A DNA stretch of 64,000 bases, taken from Podospora bellae-mahoneyi (taxonomy: Eukaryota > Ascomycota > Sordariomycetes > Sordariales > Podosporaceae). The notes under the pieces were generated by a model. It had not been told where the DNA came from and searched no databases. It was given only the letters and a program-made list of their open reading frames with translations. Position 1 is the first letter of the stretch; every line of letters begins with the position of its first letter. The DNA lies in assembly GCF_035222275.1 (NCBI RefSeq), contig NC_085883.1, positions 3,224,001-3,288,000 on the forward strand, in the 5' to 3' direction. Below are positions 10,775 to 23,557 of this stretch, one piece after another. A program made the position numbers and the translations under genes.

Positions 10775-11090
10775 ATGCCAAGCAGCAAAGGAAAACCCAC
10801 AGACCCACAGCTTCGAGAGGAACTCAAGGAGGGTGGGTACTGGTCCAATAAATGCACCAACACTCTTAAAGAAGAAATGCTGACCATTATCCACAGAAAT
10901 CAAGCAAGAACCCAATAAATCCGGCGATGGAAAGGGACAGTGGGCAGCATGGAAAGGGATGAAACTTGCTAAAGAGTACGAAAAGGCAGGCGGTGGGTAT
11001 GAAAATGAGCCTGGCTCCAAAAATGAGCCCAAGTCTGGGACGCCAGTTGCGAAAAGTGAGAAGAAGAAGAAGGAAGAGATGGAAGAGTAA
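10775..11090 (+). CDS. Small conserved fungal protein of unknown function
   Basis: 83-aa hydrophilic protein in two exons (10775-10832 and 10897-11090), with GTGGGT donor, CCACAG acceptor and joining phase 1. It begins MPSSKGKPTDPQLREELKE. After the junction it continues IKQEPNKSGDGKGQWAAWK, then LAKEYEKAGGGYENEPGSKN, and ends in a Lys/Glu-rich tail. I recognise this pattern (KGKPTDP.LREE, GKGQ..AWK, KEYEK.GG.YEN..GSKN) as widespread in ascomycetes with no assigned function. The residue composition resembles stress-related hydrophilic proteins, which is weak inference. The intron is 64 nt. Confidence 0.82.
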
Positions 11091-11934
11091 TGTGCGTCTG
11101 GAGAGATATTTATTTTTCCTGCTGGCAAGGCCGGTGGTGATTGACGCAATCGGGGTCATCAGTTGTTGAGAGATAGGCGTTTACGCCATCTGCTCGTGTT
11201 CTTTGAGCACACTCGGACGACCATGTTTCAGTTACGGCTTCATTCAGCCACACAAAAGGTTACCATAACCATGTGAACCATTCATGCTCAAAAATGCTCC
11301 TGCCTTGTTACACTGTCCAACCCGATGCGGCGACAGTGGCAGTTGAACCCTCTCGGGCCCAAATCTGACAGGGCTGCACACTTTGTCTTTGACAGCTGTT
11401 TTCAAGCCACCATCAAAGTATATAATCAACAATTTCCTTCCACCATCAATATCTCTTCTCGAAGAAAACAGGACCGGCTCTCTACATGAAACAATTAGTC
11501 ACGACACAGACAGTGATGTCCTCTGAGTCTGCTGCCACCTAAACCCATCAGTTCCTTCTAGTATCTAGGTATGCACCTCCAACACCGCATTTCAGATACA
11601 AGAACCCCCCATTCCCATTCCCAACTCCAAAGTCCGATCTTCCCATGCATCTCAAACCCCAATGTCCCTCCGTCACCTCCTCACGCGCCTGATCAACCAT
11701 CTCCCTCCCAACCACCGCCGTGCAAAGTGTGTTGTGAAGTTCCTTCGACAACATGGCGCCTGGTATGGAAAGGTCAGGTACAAAACTATGCTAACGGAAT
11801 GCCACCACGAAGTGGTGACCGCTTTGATCTAGGATTTACGGCTCCATGGACCTTCTCTCACGCACAACGGCATTGTGGGTGCGACCACCGCACTCGATGA
11901 CGCAATAAGACAATGATGAAAACATAGCAGCTGA

Positions 11935-12012
11935 AGGAGGGCTTTTAAACCCCCGTTGCGTCTGAGTCTATCTGCCGACCGTCACGACTTTGGAGGAGGG
12001 CTTTTAACCCCC
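11935..12012. repeat. Two copies of GGAGGGCTTTTAA(A)CCCC
   Basis: Copies at 11935-11955 and 11993-12012, with starts about 58 bp apart, differ by one A. Each is a partial palindrome (GGG..TTTAAA..CCC). They may be a binding site or a chance local duplication. Confidence 0.5.
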
Positions 12013-12813
12013 TAAATCTGAAAGCTGGCTCTCAGTCTGAAGAAGAAGAAGAGAAGAGTGATAAATGGAGAGATGGCCTGGATTTATACACAAGATTTCT
12101 GGGGCCATGAGTGGGAGACGAGTTCGGTCCCAATCCTGTCTGATGAACCGTGTCCGAGGGTGGATGGGAATGGGAAGGGACGAGGTGGCAAGTGGCCTCA
12201 TTGTGAACGTTGCTTCAAATTGAATGGGACAATGTTGTCCGTCAGTTGGAGTCTATGAAAGGAGCCCATATTGTCAAGTGGTATCGGGGTATGAACGATC
12301 ATCAGAGTCTACAAGGCCAGAGATTGGCTGGATGGATCGGCATGTGTTAATGTTTATGCATCTGTTTGGAGCTTCAATTGAAGTCTGGTCATTCTCTGCA
12401 CACGGCAGCTACATATCATAATATCAAGACACTGTATAGATGCGGCTCCGAATATCTACCCGCAGACAGTCGTCATATTGAGAGTGGACCAGTGCTGTCT
12501 GCGATGTCTCGAGAGTCACTCTATACCTCAAGGTGCCATATGCTGTTCTGGATGTGATGAATGTATAGACATAATGGTACTTTTGATTACAACTAAGCTT
12601 CTGATATTTCAGCTTTGAGTTGGCACCTTCATTGTTCCCTAGACCGGCGGATGCCCGAGAGCCCAAGCATGAATTTTCAGCCGACAAACTTAAATCTCAC
12701 TCATACTACGTTTCATAGGTATTCAAGTATCTTGTTTCTTCAGAATTGGTGTGCATGTTAAGAGGCCCCATCATCTAGACAGATTCCTCCACTTCAAGAT
12801 AGCTTGCTACATC

Positions 12814-12853
12814 TGAGCTATGAGCTATGAGCTATGAGCTATGAGTTATGAGC
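12814..12853. repeat. GAGCTAT heptamer tandem, about 5.5 units
   Basis: Consecutive GAGCTAT units with one C-to-T variant (GAGTTAT). A short minisatellite in intergenic DNA. Confidence 0.8.
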
Positions 12854-13667
12854 TGTCGAGTTGTGAGCTCTGGTTGTGGAGTGGTCGCGGCAGTTGAGAC
12901 CCGCTTCCGAGCAACGTCCCCGCCATTCCAAGTCGACGCCAAGGTGCCAGATGGCCTGTGCGCCGAGGCTTGGCGGGACGGATGAGATAAGCGTGCATGG
13001 ATGCAAGCCACTGTGGTACCCTTGGACTAAGCTTCCGTCCTGTTGGAGAGACAAGCCCGGCGCCTTCACCTAGCGACAAGAGTGCCGTCCTGTTGACAAT
13101 GCGCAAGGGCAACCGACAGACAGCCTGACCTCACCAACCTCGACCGAGACACATGGAAGCGCGCCTTGCACTTTCGAATTTGCCCGGCAGATAGGGGGGG
13201 AAATCTAAAGCTCGGGGTCCAAGAAGGTACGCATCTCCAACCTATTCCTGCTGTCCCGCACGGCGAAAGCGGTTGCGTCAGGTTGCGCTGCCTAGGGGGT
13301 TTCTGGGGAAGGTTCACTCACTCACCTCCAGCTCTTTTGCTTTGCTCTGCTTTGCTTTGCTCTCTGCTAAGCTCCCGAATCTCGAAATCAACACAACAGC
13401 TGGCTGGCTTCTTTAGTCAATGGCATCTGGTACTTAGCTAACAATAATACTTTACGTCTTTTCAGATTACCGTCTTCTCCACGGCCCCGAAACACGACGA
13501 CTCCCGTCCCGAGACCGGCCATTTGCTCTGTGTCGCCGCCGCACATCGCCGCGTTTGACAAAGCTTCGCTGTCCGCCTTTTTCTCTTCAGGCTGGGACAG
13601 TTGACCCCGAGTACGTCGAATCGTCCAGTCTGCTTGTCCGCCAAATCAAGACCCAAGTCCAGCTGCA

Positions 13668-16600
13668 ATGGACGACTCGTTGGGGCCACCCCCTGATGCT
13701 TCCTCAGCTTTCCCTGCCTCTGGCGGGGGAGCAGGAGCAGCCTCTCTCGGTTTCGCCGCATTCGACACCATATCGCGTGCGACATCCCCTGGAGCACCTT
13801 GTGCCGACGGCCAGGAAGATGACAAGAAAAGATACCGGCCCCGCACCTTCCAATATTTCCGGCTGCTGCCGTTCGATGTTGAGGACGACGCACACAGAGA
13901 TGCTGCGCTTCAGGGTATCTTGAAGAACCTCTACATCTCCATTATGGCCGAGGACTTCTCCCCCGGCGCGCTGCACTGGACTCGCGAGCTGCAAGGGTGG
14001 CTGAATCTCAAATTCGAGATGACAAGGGAGCTTCGTGCCAAGCTTACACATCTGTATTATCACCTGGCCCTCGCCCCAGGCCTTGACAGTAATACCGCCG
14101 ACAGATTTGCGAGAATGGTAGTCACGTTAACTAGGTACGTTCTATCCTCTTGTCACGACGCGGGGATCAAAGCTAATACGGCCGTGATGGTAGGAAAAAA
14201 CATTACTTGAAGCCTGGTCAAGATTTGACTCTGGATTGGCGGCCGCTTTGGAAAGAGCTCAAGGCTATGGTCCTCCCTTCTGAAGTTCCACACCATCAGG
14301 GACAACGCAGACGGTCTCACAAACATATCCTAAAACTCTGCCTCCACATCAACTCGTATTTCGACCCCAAGGAGCGCGGTGCCATATTGGAAGAGTTGCT
14401 GCCTTTCTTCAGTACATCGGCCATGAGCAATGCCTACATTGTTGTTGGAGCCCTCAATATTCTTGTTCCCACCGGGCCAGCACCGCCGACGGACCGGAAC
14501 TCGCAGCCATCGGACTACGCGCCAACCTTTTTCCACCTCTGGCAGCTTATGACGCGGTCCAAGGCGTTTGACGTGTGCTTCATCGACATCTTCTCCCGCA
14601 TGGCGAGAGACTATTTGGGCTGTCGGCATGTTCCATTTACAGAGCACGGCATCTTCACCCGCGAGCAATCAGATGCCATTTTCACGGCTATTTTGAGGTT
14701 AACAGAAATCCCCGTGGGTCAGGCTAATAGTCCATACTCATCACTGGACTACGCCTCAGGTCTCGGCGTGTATCTGGAAAAAGACAAAAAGAAATACCCT
14801 GTGCCATACATGATTGCGAGATGGATCACCCACTCGCTCTCACCCACGTGCCTCAACCAGGAACCATCCATCTTGAGCAACCTGGAAGGCTTGATGGAGT
14901 CCATCGACACTTTCTTCCACCCCTCCAATCAGGGATCGTGGACTAGTTTCCTCGCGCAGCTTACGTTTTTTCTTACCGACATATTTGTCTCTCGTTGGAA
15001 CCGTGAGCAGAGTGGGGAGTTGGACATTCCGGAGGATCGCCGCATCAACGATGCTCTCAAAAAGCGGTTTGTTCTTGCTTTGAAGGAGGTCACCTTTATG
15101 GGTCTTTTCGGTAAGAGCTCCAAGGTGGTGAATTACTACTATTCGACTCTTCAAGGACTGGCATACCTGGAGCCTGACTTGATCTTGCCAGGCGCGCTAC
15201 AACGCTTCTACCCGAGCTTGCAGGGCCTGGTGGAAGTGCACCGAACTACATCGAGTTTGTGTGGCCTTCAGATGATTGCCAACATCATGTCCAAGCACAA
15301 AGGTTATCGCTGTCACCTCACGGCTTTGTTGGCACTCGCTCTGCCCGGTATTGATGCCAACGACCTCGGGAAGACACAATACACACTGAACTTCATTCAG
15401 AGTGTCGCCTACAGCATACCATTTGTTCCGTTGGTGAAGGAGGGAGGTATCCGTGACACCAACCTCGCCCAGAGTTGGGTGCAAGGCCAGATGGAAAGAA
15501 TGGAGGCCGAGGGACAAGACGTCAAGATCAACTACAACGAGGAGTTGAGTGATGAGGATGAGGCCGAAATTCTGCGCTCTTCTACGGCGGGGTTGGGTGA
15601 GTTTGTGTTGGCACTTTTGGGCAAGGTCTTTGCACTGCTCGAGAATCTACCGGACTCGAGCCATCTACGCTCCGGGTCACCTGAGGACAATGTGATCAAC
15701 ACGCTACCTGCCGCTCTGACGCCCCTTTTCGCATCTTTGTCGCCCGAGCTATTCGACATGGCTCTGGAGAAACTCGCCAACTTCGTGTCCAGCCATGTTG
15801 TTCACCAAGCGCGGGATGCCATGGCCTGGATTTGCAATGCACTCTGCAAGGTCAGCCCCGAAAAGACTTTGAAGGTGTTCGTCCCAATGTTGATCGTCAA
15901 CATTCGCAACGAGATTGACTACAACGGCGCTGCTTCTGACCGGAGTAGCGGAACTGAGGTCCTCCCCCGCGACCGGGCTCTCGTCTGGCATGTCAGCATG
16001 CTTTCAATGTGTGTTGTGCATGTCGGCGGCGAGGTGCTGAAGTACAAGGACGATCTCTTTGGCATTGCAGAGTACATGCAGGAAAAGTGCCGTGGGCTCC
16101 CCACTATACACATTTCCAACTACATTCATCATCTGCTGCTCAACCTGACCCACACCTACCCCATCGACAATGCGCTTTATGAACCTGATCGCGTTGCCCG
16201 CGGCTTGGATGTCGAAGATTGGGGCAGGCCAACCAAACCCTCGGAGCTTACCATCAGGTGGCATCGGCCTTCTCACGATGAGATCTTGTTCGCCGTCGAG
16301 TTGTTCGAAAGTCAAACACGAAGCGCGGCGCAACGGCTCGAGCAGCTCATGAGCGATGACCCCCCTGTCAGCAGAAAGGGAAAGAACAAGGAATGGTCCG
16401 ACGAGCTATCCCGAAGCCTGACTGCTCTTAGGCTGATAATATCAGGCGTCTCGACCCTGTTTGATCCACAAAGGGCCTCTGGCGAGATCAGCACCCAGTC
16501 TAACGGCAATGGGACCGCAGAGGCTGATGGGGACGCCATGATGGAGGAAGATGACGATCCCCTTGCCGAGGTTGCGGACGACGAGGAGCTCAAGAGGCAG

Positions 16601-19600
16601 TTCCATTATCCCGCTGGGTACATGTTGAAGCCCGAGGATCCCATCTACAACCGCATCCACGAACTACGCGAAGATGTTGGGAGGCTGCTCTCCCGGACAC
16701 ACTATTTTCTGAACGCCAACCAGCAGGATGATGTTGCATGCTTCACATCCCTCTACGCTACCTATAGAACATGGATCACCGACGTTGGGATCGAAAGATC
16801 AGCACATCCGCTGGAGCGGCTCGTGCGTTTATACAAGGCCGACATCTCACCTTTCAAGATCAGCGGTCTGCGCAAAGTGTATCCTCGACCGCTCCTTATC
16901 AAGCGTGCGGATGCCTATCAGTTGCAGCGTGTCAAGTACAACTCGGCCTACCGCAAGAAGAGTGAGCTTGACAAGCAACTGCTGCTTGATCTTGCCGAGT
17001 CTTGCACATCGTCGTATGCGGATGTTCGAAGAGTGGCCCAAGGTGCCCAGGACTCGTCCCTCAAAGTCTTGATTGGCGGTCGACCCTTGGTCATTCCCGT
17101 CATCATGGCGCGACTCCGCAAGGCCCTTGACGAAAACGATCACGACCGGATCAAGGGTGCCATGTACACACTCTTGTTTACCACGCTTCTCAAGACACTG
17201 ATGCGGGACTGGAGGTTTGCCCCGGATCTCATGCGCATGTACATCGAAACAGCTGCCGTCGACAAGACCTCTATTCAGAACCTGGGGTCCACTGCACTCT
17301 ACCCTCTACTTGACTTTGGTAAGCCGTTTGAGCGTTTGATCATATTCGACCGCGAGGTTGTGCAGACCATTCGGCCACAGGAGGATTGTTCAGCAGTCAT
17401 CAAGCGACGCCACGACTTCATCACAGAACGTCGCACCAAGGTGGAAGGGAAGAAGGAAGCCCTGGGATTGGAGCTCACGGAAAAGGCCAAGACCACTCAC
17501 TGGAAGATTGCGAGCCGGTGTGCCATCTTTGCGCTCAACTGCTGCCTCCGCTTCGAGACGCTGGCCACCCCGGAGCTGATCGAGCTTGTCGCCAATGGTA
17601 CCAACGACCCTCATCCAGGGTTGCGCTCCAACTACCTGTCAGCCTTCTCGGCCATCTTTACTGCCATCGATATCCGAGCAGTTTACAACCACGAGTATCG
17701 CAACTATTTGATCGAGGAGGAGCACGAGGAAAACAGATATCAGATCCCCGTGCCGACAGATGACCCCAACCTGACAGACAACTTTCTCTCCCAATTTGAG
17801 AAGTTTGATGGCACCGATTACTTTGTCGACTGTGACTATCCTGGTTGGCTGGTTTGGGGAAAGCAGTTCCCTGTGTCGCGTGCCAACCCCAAGCCGTTCT
17901 TGGCCTATGATGAGGTGGAGGACCGTGTGCGCGTTCAGATCGGCCAGATTATCACCAGGGACTGGTTCAAGAAGTGCTTCGAGTATCTCAAGCAAGAGCC
18001 CAGGGATGCTGGTGTGGATCGGTTCAGGATGCAAAATCTGCTACTGCTCATGAATGTGTTTGACCTGATGCACTACGGCAAGACGGCAGCGACATTCGAT
18101 GACATCGTGGAGCTGGTGAAGGACGTGTATGGTGATGGCACCGATAAGCACCAACACCGCGCTACGGCTGAAATTCTCGGGGCTCTGCTGTCGGGCAGCG
18201 CTGATGATCCTCGTGAATTCCGGGACCGGGTTTGGAACTTTGCCGCCCCCCTCATGCTCAAGATCATCGCTGATGACTTGACGCCCGATAACCTCCAGTA
18301 CTGGATGACCTGTCTTCACATAATTATTGACGGCAAGGATCCACGACGATGTAGGGAGCTGACAGAAGCGCTGTCTTCCTTCCGACTCGACAAGAACTCC
18401 AATGCAGCCTTCAAGGAGTCGAGCAAGGTTCAGCTTGTCGAGTTCATCATCAATGATGCTGGCTGGCACTTCAGGCATGAGAAGCCCATCTTGGAGGACT
18501 TTTTGGCACACATTGACCACCCGTACAAGTCTGTGCGAGAGTCCATTGGCCGTGTCATCGCGACCATCTACCGCACACGGTACCACGAGTCGTTCAAGAA
18601 TGTCACCGAGCTTCTCGAGAAGAACAAGGCTGCGTCCTCGATCGGTCTCCGGGCGTACCAACCTACCGAGGAATTCTCGGCCACCATCAAGGAGGTCTTT
18701 GCTCGCCTGGAGAAATGGCGCCACGAGCGGACGGCCGGTCAGCAAACCCCCTCCAGCTACACTTCGGGCTCCAAGACGGTTCTCATTTGGCTTGACAGCA
18801 TGCTTTCGTCCCAAGAGTGCATCCAACTCGTCCCATTCTTTCCCGACCCGTTCATTGACCAGCTGCTGCACATGATGGATGTCAAGGAAGATCCTGAGCT
18901 GATGAAGCTCGCTTACCACGTCTATCGCCACCTGCCCAATATCCCTTTCCGATCGGGTGAGGACGACGCGTTCATCGCTGCGCTCATCAGAGTCGGCAAG
19001 ACGGCCGTCTCCTGGCATCAACGTTTACGAGCCTTGGTCAACATGCAAGTCGTCTACTTCCGCCGACTCTTTCTCACGCAGCCCGCCCAACGTCAAATGC
19101 TCTTTGATGCAGTGGGGGACATGCTCTCTGACCCCCAGCTCGAAGTCCGGGATTGTGCTTCGGCCACCTTGGCGGGCATGATTCGCTGCTCGCCCGCCCC
19201 GATCCGCAGCCCGATTATTATCCAGCTCAAGGATCGGTTCGAGCTAGAGCTCCAGCTGAATCCCATGCCGAAGAAGAAGACCAAGGTGCCTGGGACGGAC
19301 ACACCGGTGGACACGCAGAAACAGATTGTCAGGAGACATGCGGCCGTGCTTGGGTTGGGGGCGCTGGTTGAGGCTTTCCCTTACGCGACGCCGGTACCCA
19401 AGTGGATGCCCGAGGTGTTGGCTCACTTGGCGACAAGGGCGGCCAACGACCCGGGAGTTGTGGGCAAGGCGACCAAGGCGATCTTGGCGGAGTTCAAGAA
19501 GACGAGGCAGGATAGTTGGAGTGTGGACCAGAAGGTGAGCTTATTTTCTTTTCAGTGTTGTTTTGCGTGTGAGAGAAGGATAGCATGGCTGATGACTGGA

Positions 19601-19668
19601 AACAGTACTTCACTCCCGAGCAACTCGAGGATCTGGAGGGAGTGTTGTGGAAGAGTTATTTTGCTTAG
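13668..19668 (+). CDS. BLM10: Proteasome activator Blm10/PA200
   Basis: 1,956-aa HEAT-repeat protein that caps the 20S proteasome, nuclear and cytoplasmic. Exons are 13668-14134, 14194-19534 and 19606-19668; both introns are about 60-70 nt and phases agree. Recognition: the RPRTFQYFRLLPFDVE N-terminus, the DFSPGALHWTRELQGWL segment, the long alpha-helical body, and the C-terminal Blm10 region with LGALVEAFPYATPVPKWMPEVL. The last exon encodes 20 residues ending LEGVLWKSYFA. In yeast Blm10 the last three residues are YYA, an HbYX motif docking in the alpha-ring pocket; here the penultimate residue is Phe. An acidic insert (DAMMEEDDDPLAEV) lies at about residue 960. The protein is slightly shorter than yeast Blm10. 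The start follows the Kozak-like CTGCAATGG. Confidence 0.95.
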
Positions 19669-20199
19669 AGACAAGACAAAATAGCGAAGGGCAAGAAAAC
19701 CCGAACCATGACTAAGCTGTGAAATAGTACCGAAAGAAGTTGGGTGCATTGCTTGTGAGTTTTTGAGATGTAGGTACTGCTTAGATGAGATATTTGGGAA
19801 TTGTGAGAGATGGGTTTGGTTGTCAGCGATGTAGTGGTTAGAGTTGATTTGGAAGTTTAGAGGAGATGGTATGGATTACAGGGGAGGGATCAGCTGTGCA
19901 TCAGATGTGGTACTAGCGAAAATGGAAGACAGATCTTATTATGAGGTGTATCACGAAGAATAGGGTATCTGGTTGTTGTGCGGTGTGTTCTTTTGGGAAA
20001 TGCGGCAGAAAAGTGAAGATGCTTGATGTGATGTTGTAAGGTTACCTAGGGAAAGGAAGCCTAGACGGCGGTCGGTTCTACTTTGTGGTTATTTGTAAAG
20101 GGGGTGGTATGTGTGGTGATGGGGATTGTGATGATGGAGCTAGAGGCGAAATCAGGGGGTATAAAAAGAAAGAGCGGCAACCAAAAATCATCAAAAGAA
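19669..20199. other. Intergenic, no gene seen
   Basis: The 3' flank of the proteasome activator up to the tRNA-Val gene. No supportable feature. Confidence 0.5.
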
Positions 20200-20272
20200 T
20201 GATCGACCCAGGGATCGAACCTGGCACCTTTTGTGTGTGAGACAAACGTGATAACCACTACACCAGCCGACC
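20200..20272 (-). tRNA. tRNA-Val (CAC), no intron
   Basis: Read on the minus strand: acceptor GGTCGGC pairs with GTCGATC, discriminator A. The D arm TGGTGTAGTGGTTATCA is present. The anticodon stem TTTGT/ACAAA encloses the loop CTCACAC, giving anticodon CAC for GUG. The T arm CCAGG-TTCGATC-CCTGG is perfect. Seen directly by pairing. Confidence 0.95.
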
Positions 20273-20753
20273 TTTCATGCTATTGGAGACCGAAAGTTGG
20301 GTTGATAGTGAGATGCTGGGTGGGTTACATTACCTAGGTACACAGCTGAAGGCCAACTTGGGTCAAACTGGATCAAAAATCTAGCTTAGAACAAGTAGTG
20401 GGACTAGAACAGTATGCTACCGGTACCACATCTGCATGAGTCTCAGTCATGATTATGTTGGGGCAACTCATGCATTGCTGTGCAATAATAAACTATTTCT
20501 AAGCTATCAAGTTCATCCGTACATATAAAGCTTGTTAGGTCGCTGATTACTGCATTTCGGTTCTCTTAGACGATCGGTGATCTCGCTACGGGTTACTCTT
20601 ATTATATAAACAAATATGGACTCAATTTTCCCCAATATCTCACCGCTCTAAATCAAGCATGCCCCGAATCAAAGTTTTTTTTTTTTTTTTTTTTTTTCTC
20701 TACACCGAACAGTCCTCAAAAAGGGCAATTCACACTCAAAACTCCAAGATTGA
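20273..20753. other. Intergenic with a 23-T homopolymer
   Basis: No gene is supported. A run of 23 T lies at 20675-20697, on the downstream side of the minus-strand protease-fold gene. It could be a retrotransposed poly(A) tail relic or simple slippage. Confidence 0.45.
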
Positions 20754-22752
20754 TCACCAACCTCTAAAATCCGCCATCCCCCCCTCCACCTCTGCATCAC
20801 CATCCCCCTCAAGATTACAAATCACCGACGACCCACAGCTCCCATACCCCGAGTCCCTATCACTCAGAAGCCGCCCCTGCCCCTTCCCCACCCGAAGCCT
20901 ATCCCCAGTACTAACATCCCGCTCATACGCCCCGCTAACCATCCCATCCAATTTCATCTCTTTTCCCCTCTCCCTATCAGCACAATCCGCCAGGGCCATC
21001 GCCCACGCTGGCGTCTCGCTGATCGCAGACCCTGGCTCTGCCCTTGCTGAACCGGCCACAGCTGAGTCGATATACCAAGAATAGGAGCGGAGAGAATGTT
21101 CTACTAAATCTGCCATTGAGGCTAGACAAACAGACGCCAGGCCGGGAATAGTGGCGGTAATTTCGGAGAGGGTGGAATGTAAAGGGATGATGTACCCGTC
21201 GCCGGTGAAGTCTGTCGAGACGAGGTGGCCGTAGACGGTTTTGGAGATGGGGTTTATCACCCAGGCGCCCGAGTCGCCGTTGTCAACTTGCTGAAGTTCA
21301 GTTATACTGACACAAGATGGGGAAAAACCGAAAAAGGGGCTTACCTTGGTAGGTCTCGTCTAGTGTTAGAGTGTAAGCTTGTACAAATCCGTGGTCGGGG
21401 GACAGCATCAGGCCTGCGGGGAAGTGTGATAGAGACCCGTGTTTTACTCCTGTCTGGCTGAGGAGTTCGACTTCTATGGAGGCCGTGTCTGGGAAGGTGG
21501 ATGGTTCGGCAAGGGCGAGCTCGTCGGCTCGGGCTTTGAAGTGAGAGCGGGCCGATGATTGGAGGCGGAGGTTGGGTTTGAGGTTGGATTTGGTGATTTC
21601 GAAGAGGGCCCAGTCGCGGGGTGGGATTTTGAGGTCTGAGCTACAGGTGTTAATGGGCAAAGAAGGGTGGATGAGCTGTCCAAGGAGCGGCTTTTGCGGT
21701 TGGGGCTGCTGGGGGGGTTCTTCTTCCGTCTCGTCTCCTTCCGAGTCCGAGCCGTCATCATCATCCAGCAAACCTTCCAGAGCATGCGCAGCGGTCATCC
21801 CCACAATTTGAACCTCCCCGTCGTGATTCGTCAGTTTGACCAGTCCCCCGATAGTAGACGCAACAGATTTGCCCCCCGCCGTCCCAAGCCGTATCCCCTC
21901 CCCACACCAAGTCGGCAGCCCCTTATCGCTCACGCTCAGAGCTGACCCCCCCTCCCAAGTCACCTCCACCATCTGTAAAAACCTCTTCTTCGCCGCCTCC
22001 CCCACAATCACCACCTCAAAGTTCGTCACGAACCCATCACCAGGGCAATACAGCTCCCTCACCCCCCGCTCCCTCATCACCCCCTCCAACCCGGCAGTCT
22101 GATCAGTCGACACGAAAATCACAATCGACGGCCTGGCTGTCTCTGCCGTTTTGCCCACCATCATCAACCTCATCGTCAGGACCACCTCCTCCCCGTCCCT
22201 TTTCTTTCTCCTCATCCCACTAGGCAGCAAGGAAGACCACTTTTGGGAGCCGGCGACATGTTTCTGCAGCACTCGCTGAATCTCAGGCATGATCTCCCTG
22301 AAGCGGGAAACTGCCTGAAACGAGGGCTCCATGCCCGTGCCACGGAAGATGAGGATGTCATCTCTTCCTGGCAGGGGGCTGCTTTTGATATCTGATGGCT
22401 TGCTTGGCTTGTTGTTGAGGAGGGCACTGAGGAGGGATTTGGGGGGGTGGGAGTCTAGGGAGTCAACAGATTGGAGACTGGATTGGGTGCCGTAGCCTGA
22501 GTCGGGGAGTTGTTGGTCTTCGGGTTCTAGCTCGAGCTTTTCTGAGTCTGAGTCTGAGGAGTAGTCCGGGTTGTGCCGGCGAGGACGCTGGCGTGGGCAG
22601 TGGTGTGAATGATGACGCTTTTTGGTGCGTGGTGGGGGACAGGCTATTGGTTGGTAGAGGGAGTTTGGTGAGATTTCATGGCGGGAGGCGATGTGAATTG
22701 GGGAGGGCTGGTGCCCTGGGGCAGGTTGGATGGGGACTGGGTTCCGCGACAT
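20754..22752 (-). CDS. Trypsin-like serine-protease-fold protein (GDSG type)
   Basis: 646-aa protein in two exons (21345-22752 and 20754-21286). A complete candidate triad is visible: His323 in GMTAAHAL, Asp380 in RDWALFE and Ser475 in NGDSGAWV. The Ser motif is formed only after splicing, because the intron lies just upstream of it. The N-terminal about 150 residues are Pro/Ser/His-rich and disordered; the C-terminal about 100 residues after the protease domain are low-complexity. The fold is common among uncharacterised fungal proteins, some linked to NLR-type genes (family knowledge). The intron acceptor must be AAG (CAGCAAG) to keep frame; using the CAG four bases earlier gives a stop. 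There is no signal peptide, so an intracellular role is likely. Substrate unknown. Confidence 0.8.
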
Positions 22753-23557
22753 GGCCTTTGGTCCTGAAAATACAGGAAAATTGGAGTTTGTTAAGAATTA
22801 TTTCCGAAATTTGAGGCACGATGTTTTGGGATTAAACACTTTCGAGTTGTTAATCTCTGGAAAAGGGGAGGCCACCTGAGCTCAGGGGCTGAGGTGTAAG
22901 GCATCGAGGCGCAGCTAGTGACCTGCATGGGAGGGTCAGTCTCATGACAGCTTCGCAGCCAATTGAACAACTGGTTCCCTTCAAGCTTTTAGACAGCAAC
23001 CTATCCGGCAGATACAGAAATATGTTTCACGTTGAGTTGTCAACGTCATCTGGAGGGCCACGGCACTTTATTGGGCTCGTTGATGTGTGTGATCAGCCCA
23101 CCTTTCGTTGCACTGGGTTGCGGTTGACAAATCCACTTGAACTGCAATCGACTGTGTGAATTATCGCCAAGGCCGGGCATGGGAACATGAAAAATGGCGC
23201 TATTGATGGTCGCTTTGAACGGCTTCGAATTCATCGACAACCAGACTATGACGAGTGGGACAACACCTTGCTATATTTTCGTGCTGTAAACCCCATTGCC
23301 TGTGCATTGGCGCAGGATATCAAGTGCGTGAAACACACCTTAGTCATTGGTGTTTCCTCATGTCTATTCAAGCCATTCGACTCCGTTGAAGGTCCCTTTT
23401 ACTGTATCTAAACTCCTACACTCTCGCAAAGCATATGCCCAGAAACCCCCAAAATACTTCGGTGAATAGGTACACCCTTCACAGAAAGCATATATCAAGT
23501 TTAGGTAACTTCCTCCCCAGACAGCATAGCATGCCTCGTCGCGATCCAAAGCGTGAC
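22753..23557. other. Intergenic, no gene seen
   Basis: Only short open frames. It is the upstream region of the protease-fold gene and the 3' flank of the next minus-strand gene. Confidence 0.45.

Larger units (their letters stand above)
11091..13667. other. Long intergenic spacer with short repeats
   Basis: 2.6 kb without a supportable gene. It holds a 20-bp direct repeat at 11935-12012, a GAGCTAT tandem at 12814-12853 and a CTTTGCTCTG-like run at about 13325-13365. The last 200 bp is the likely promoter and leader of the Blm10 gene. Confidence 0.45.

Noticed and set aside
14840-19021. Long minus-strand frames under the Blm10 gene
   Set aside because: Antisense shadows of a 5.3-kb coding exon; low-quality composition.
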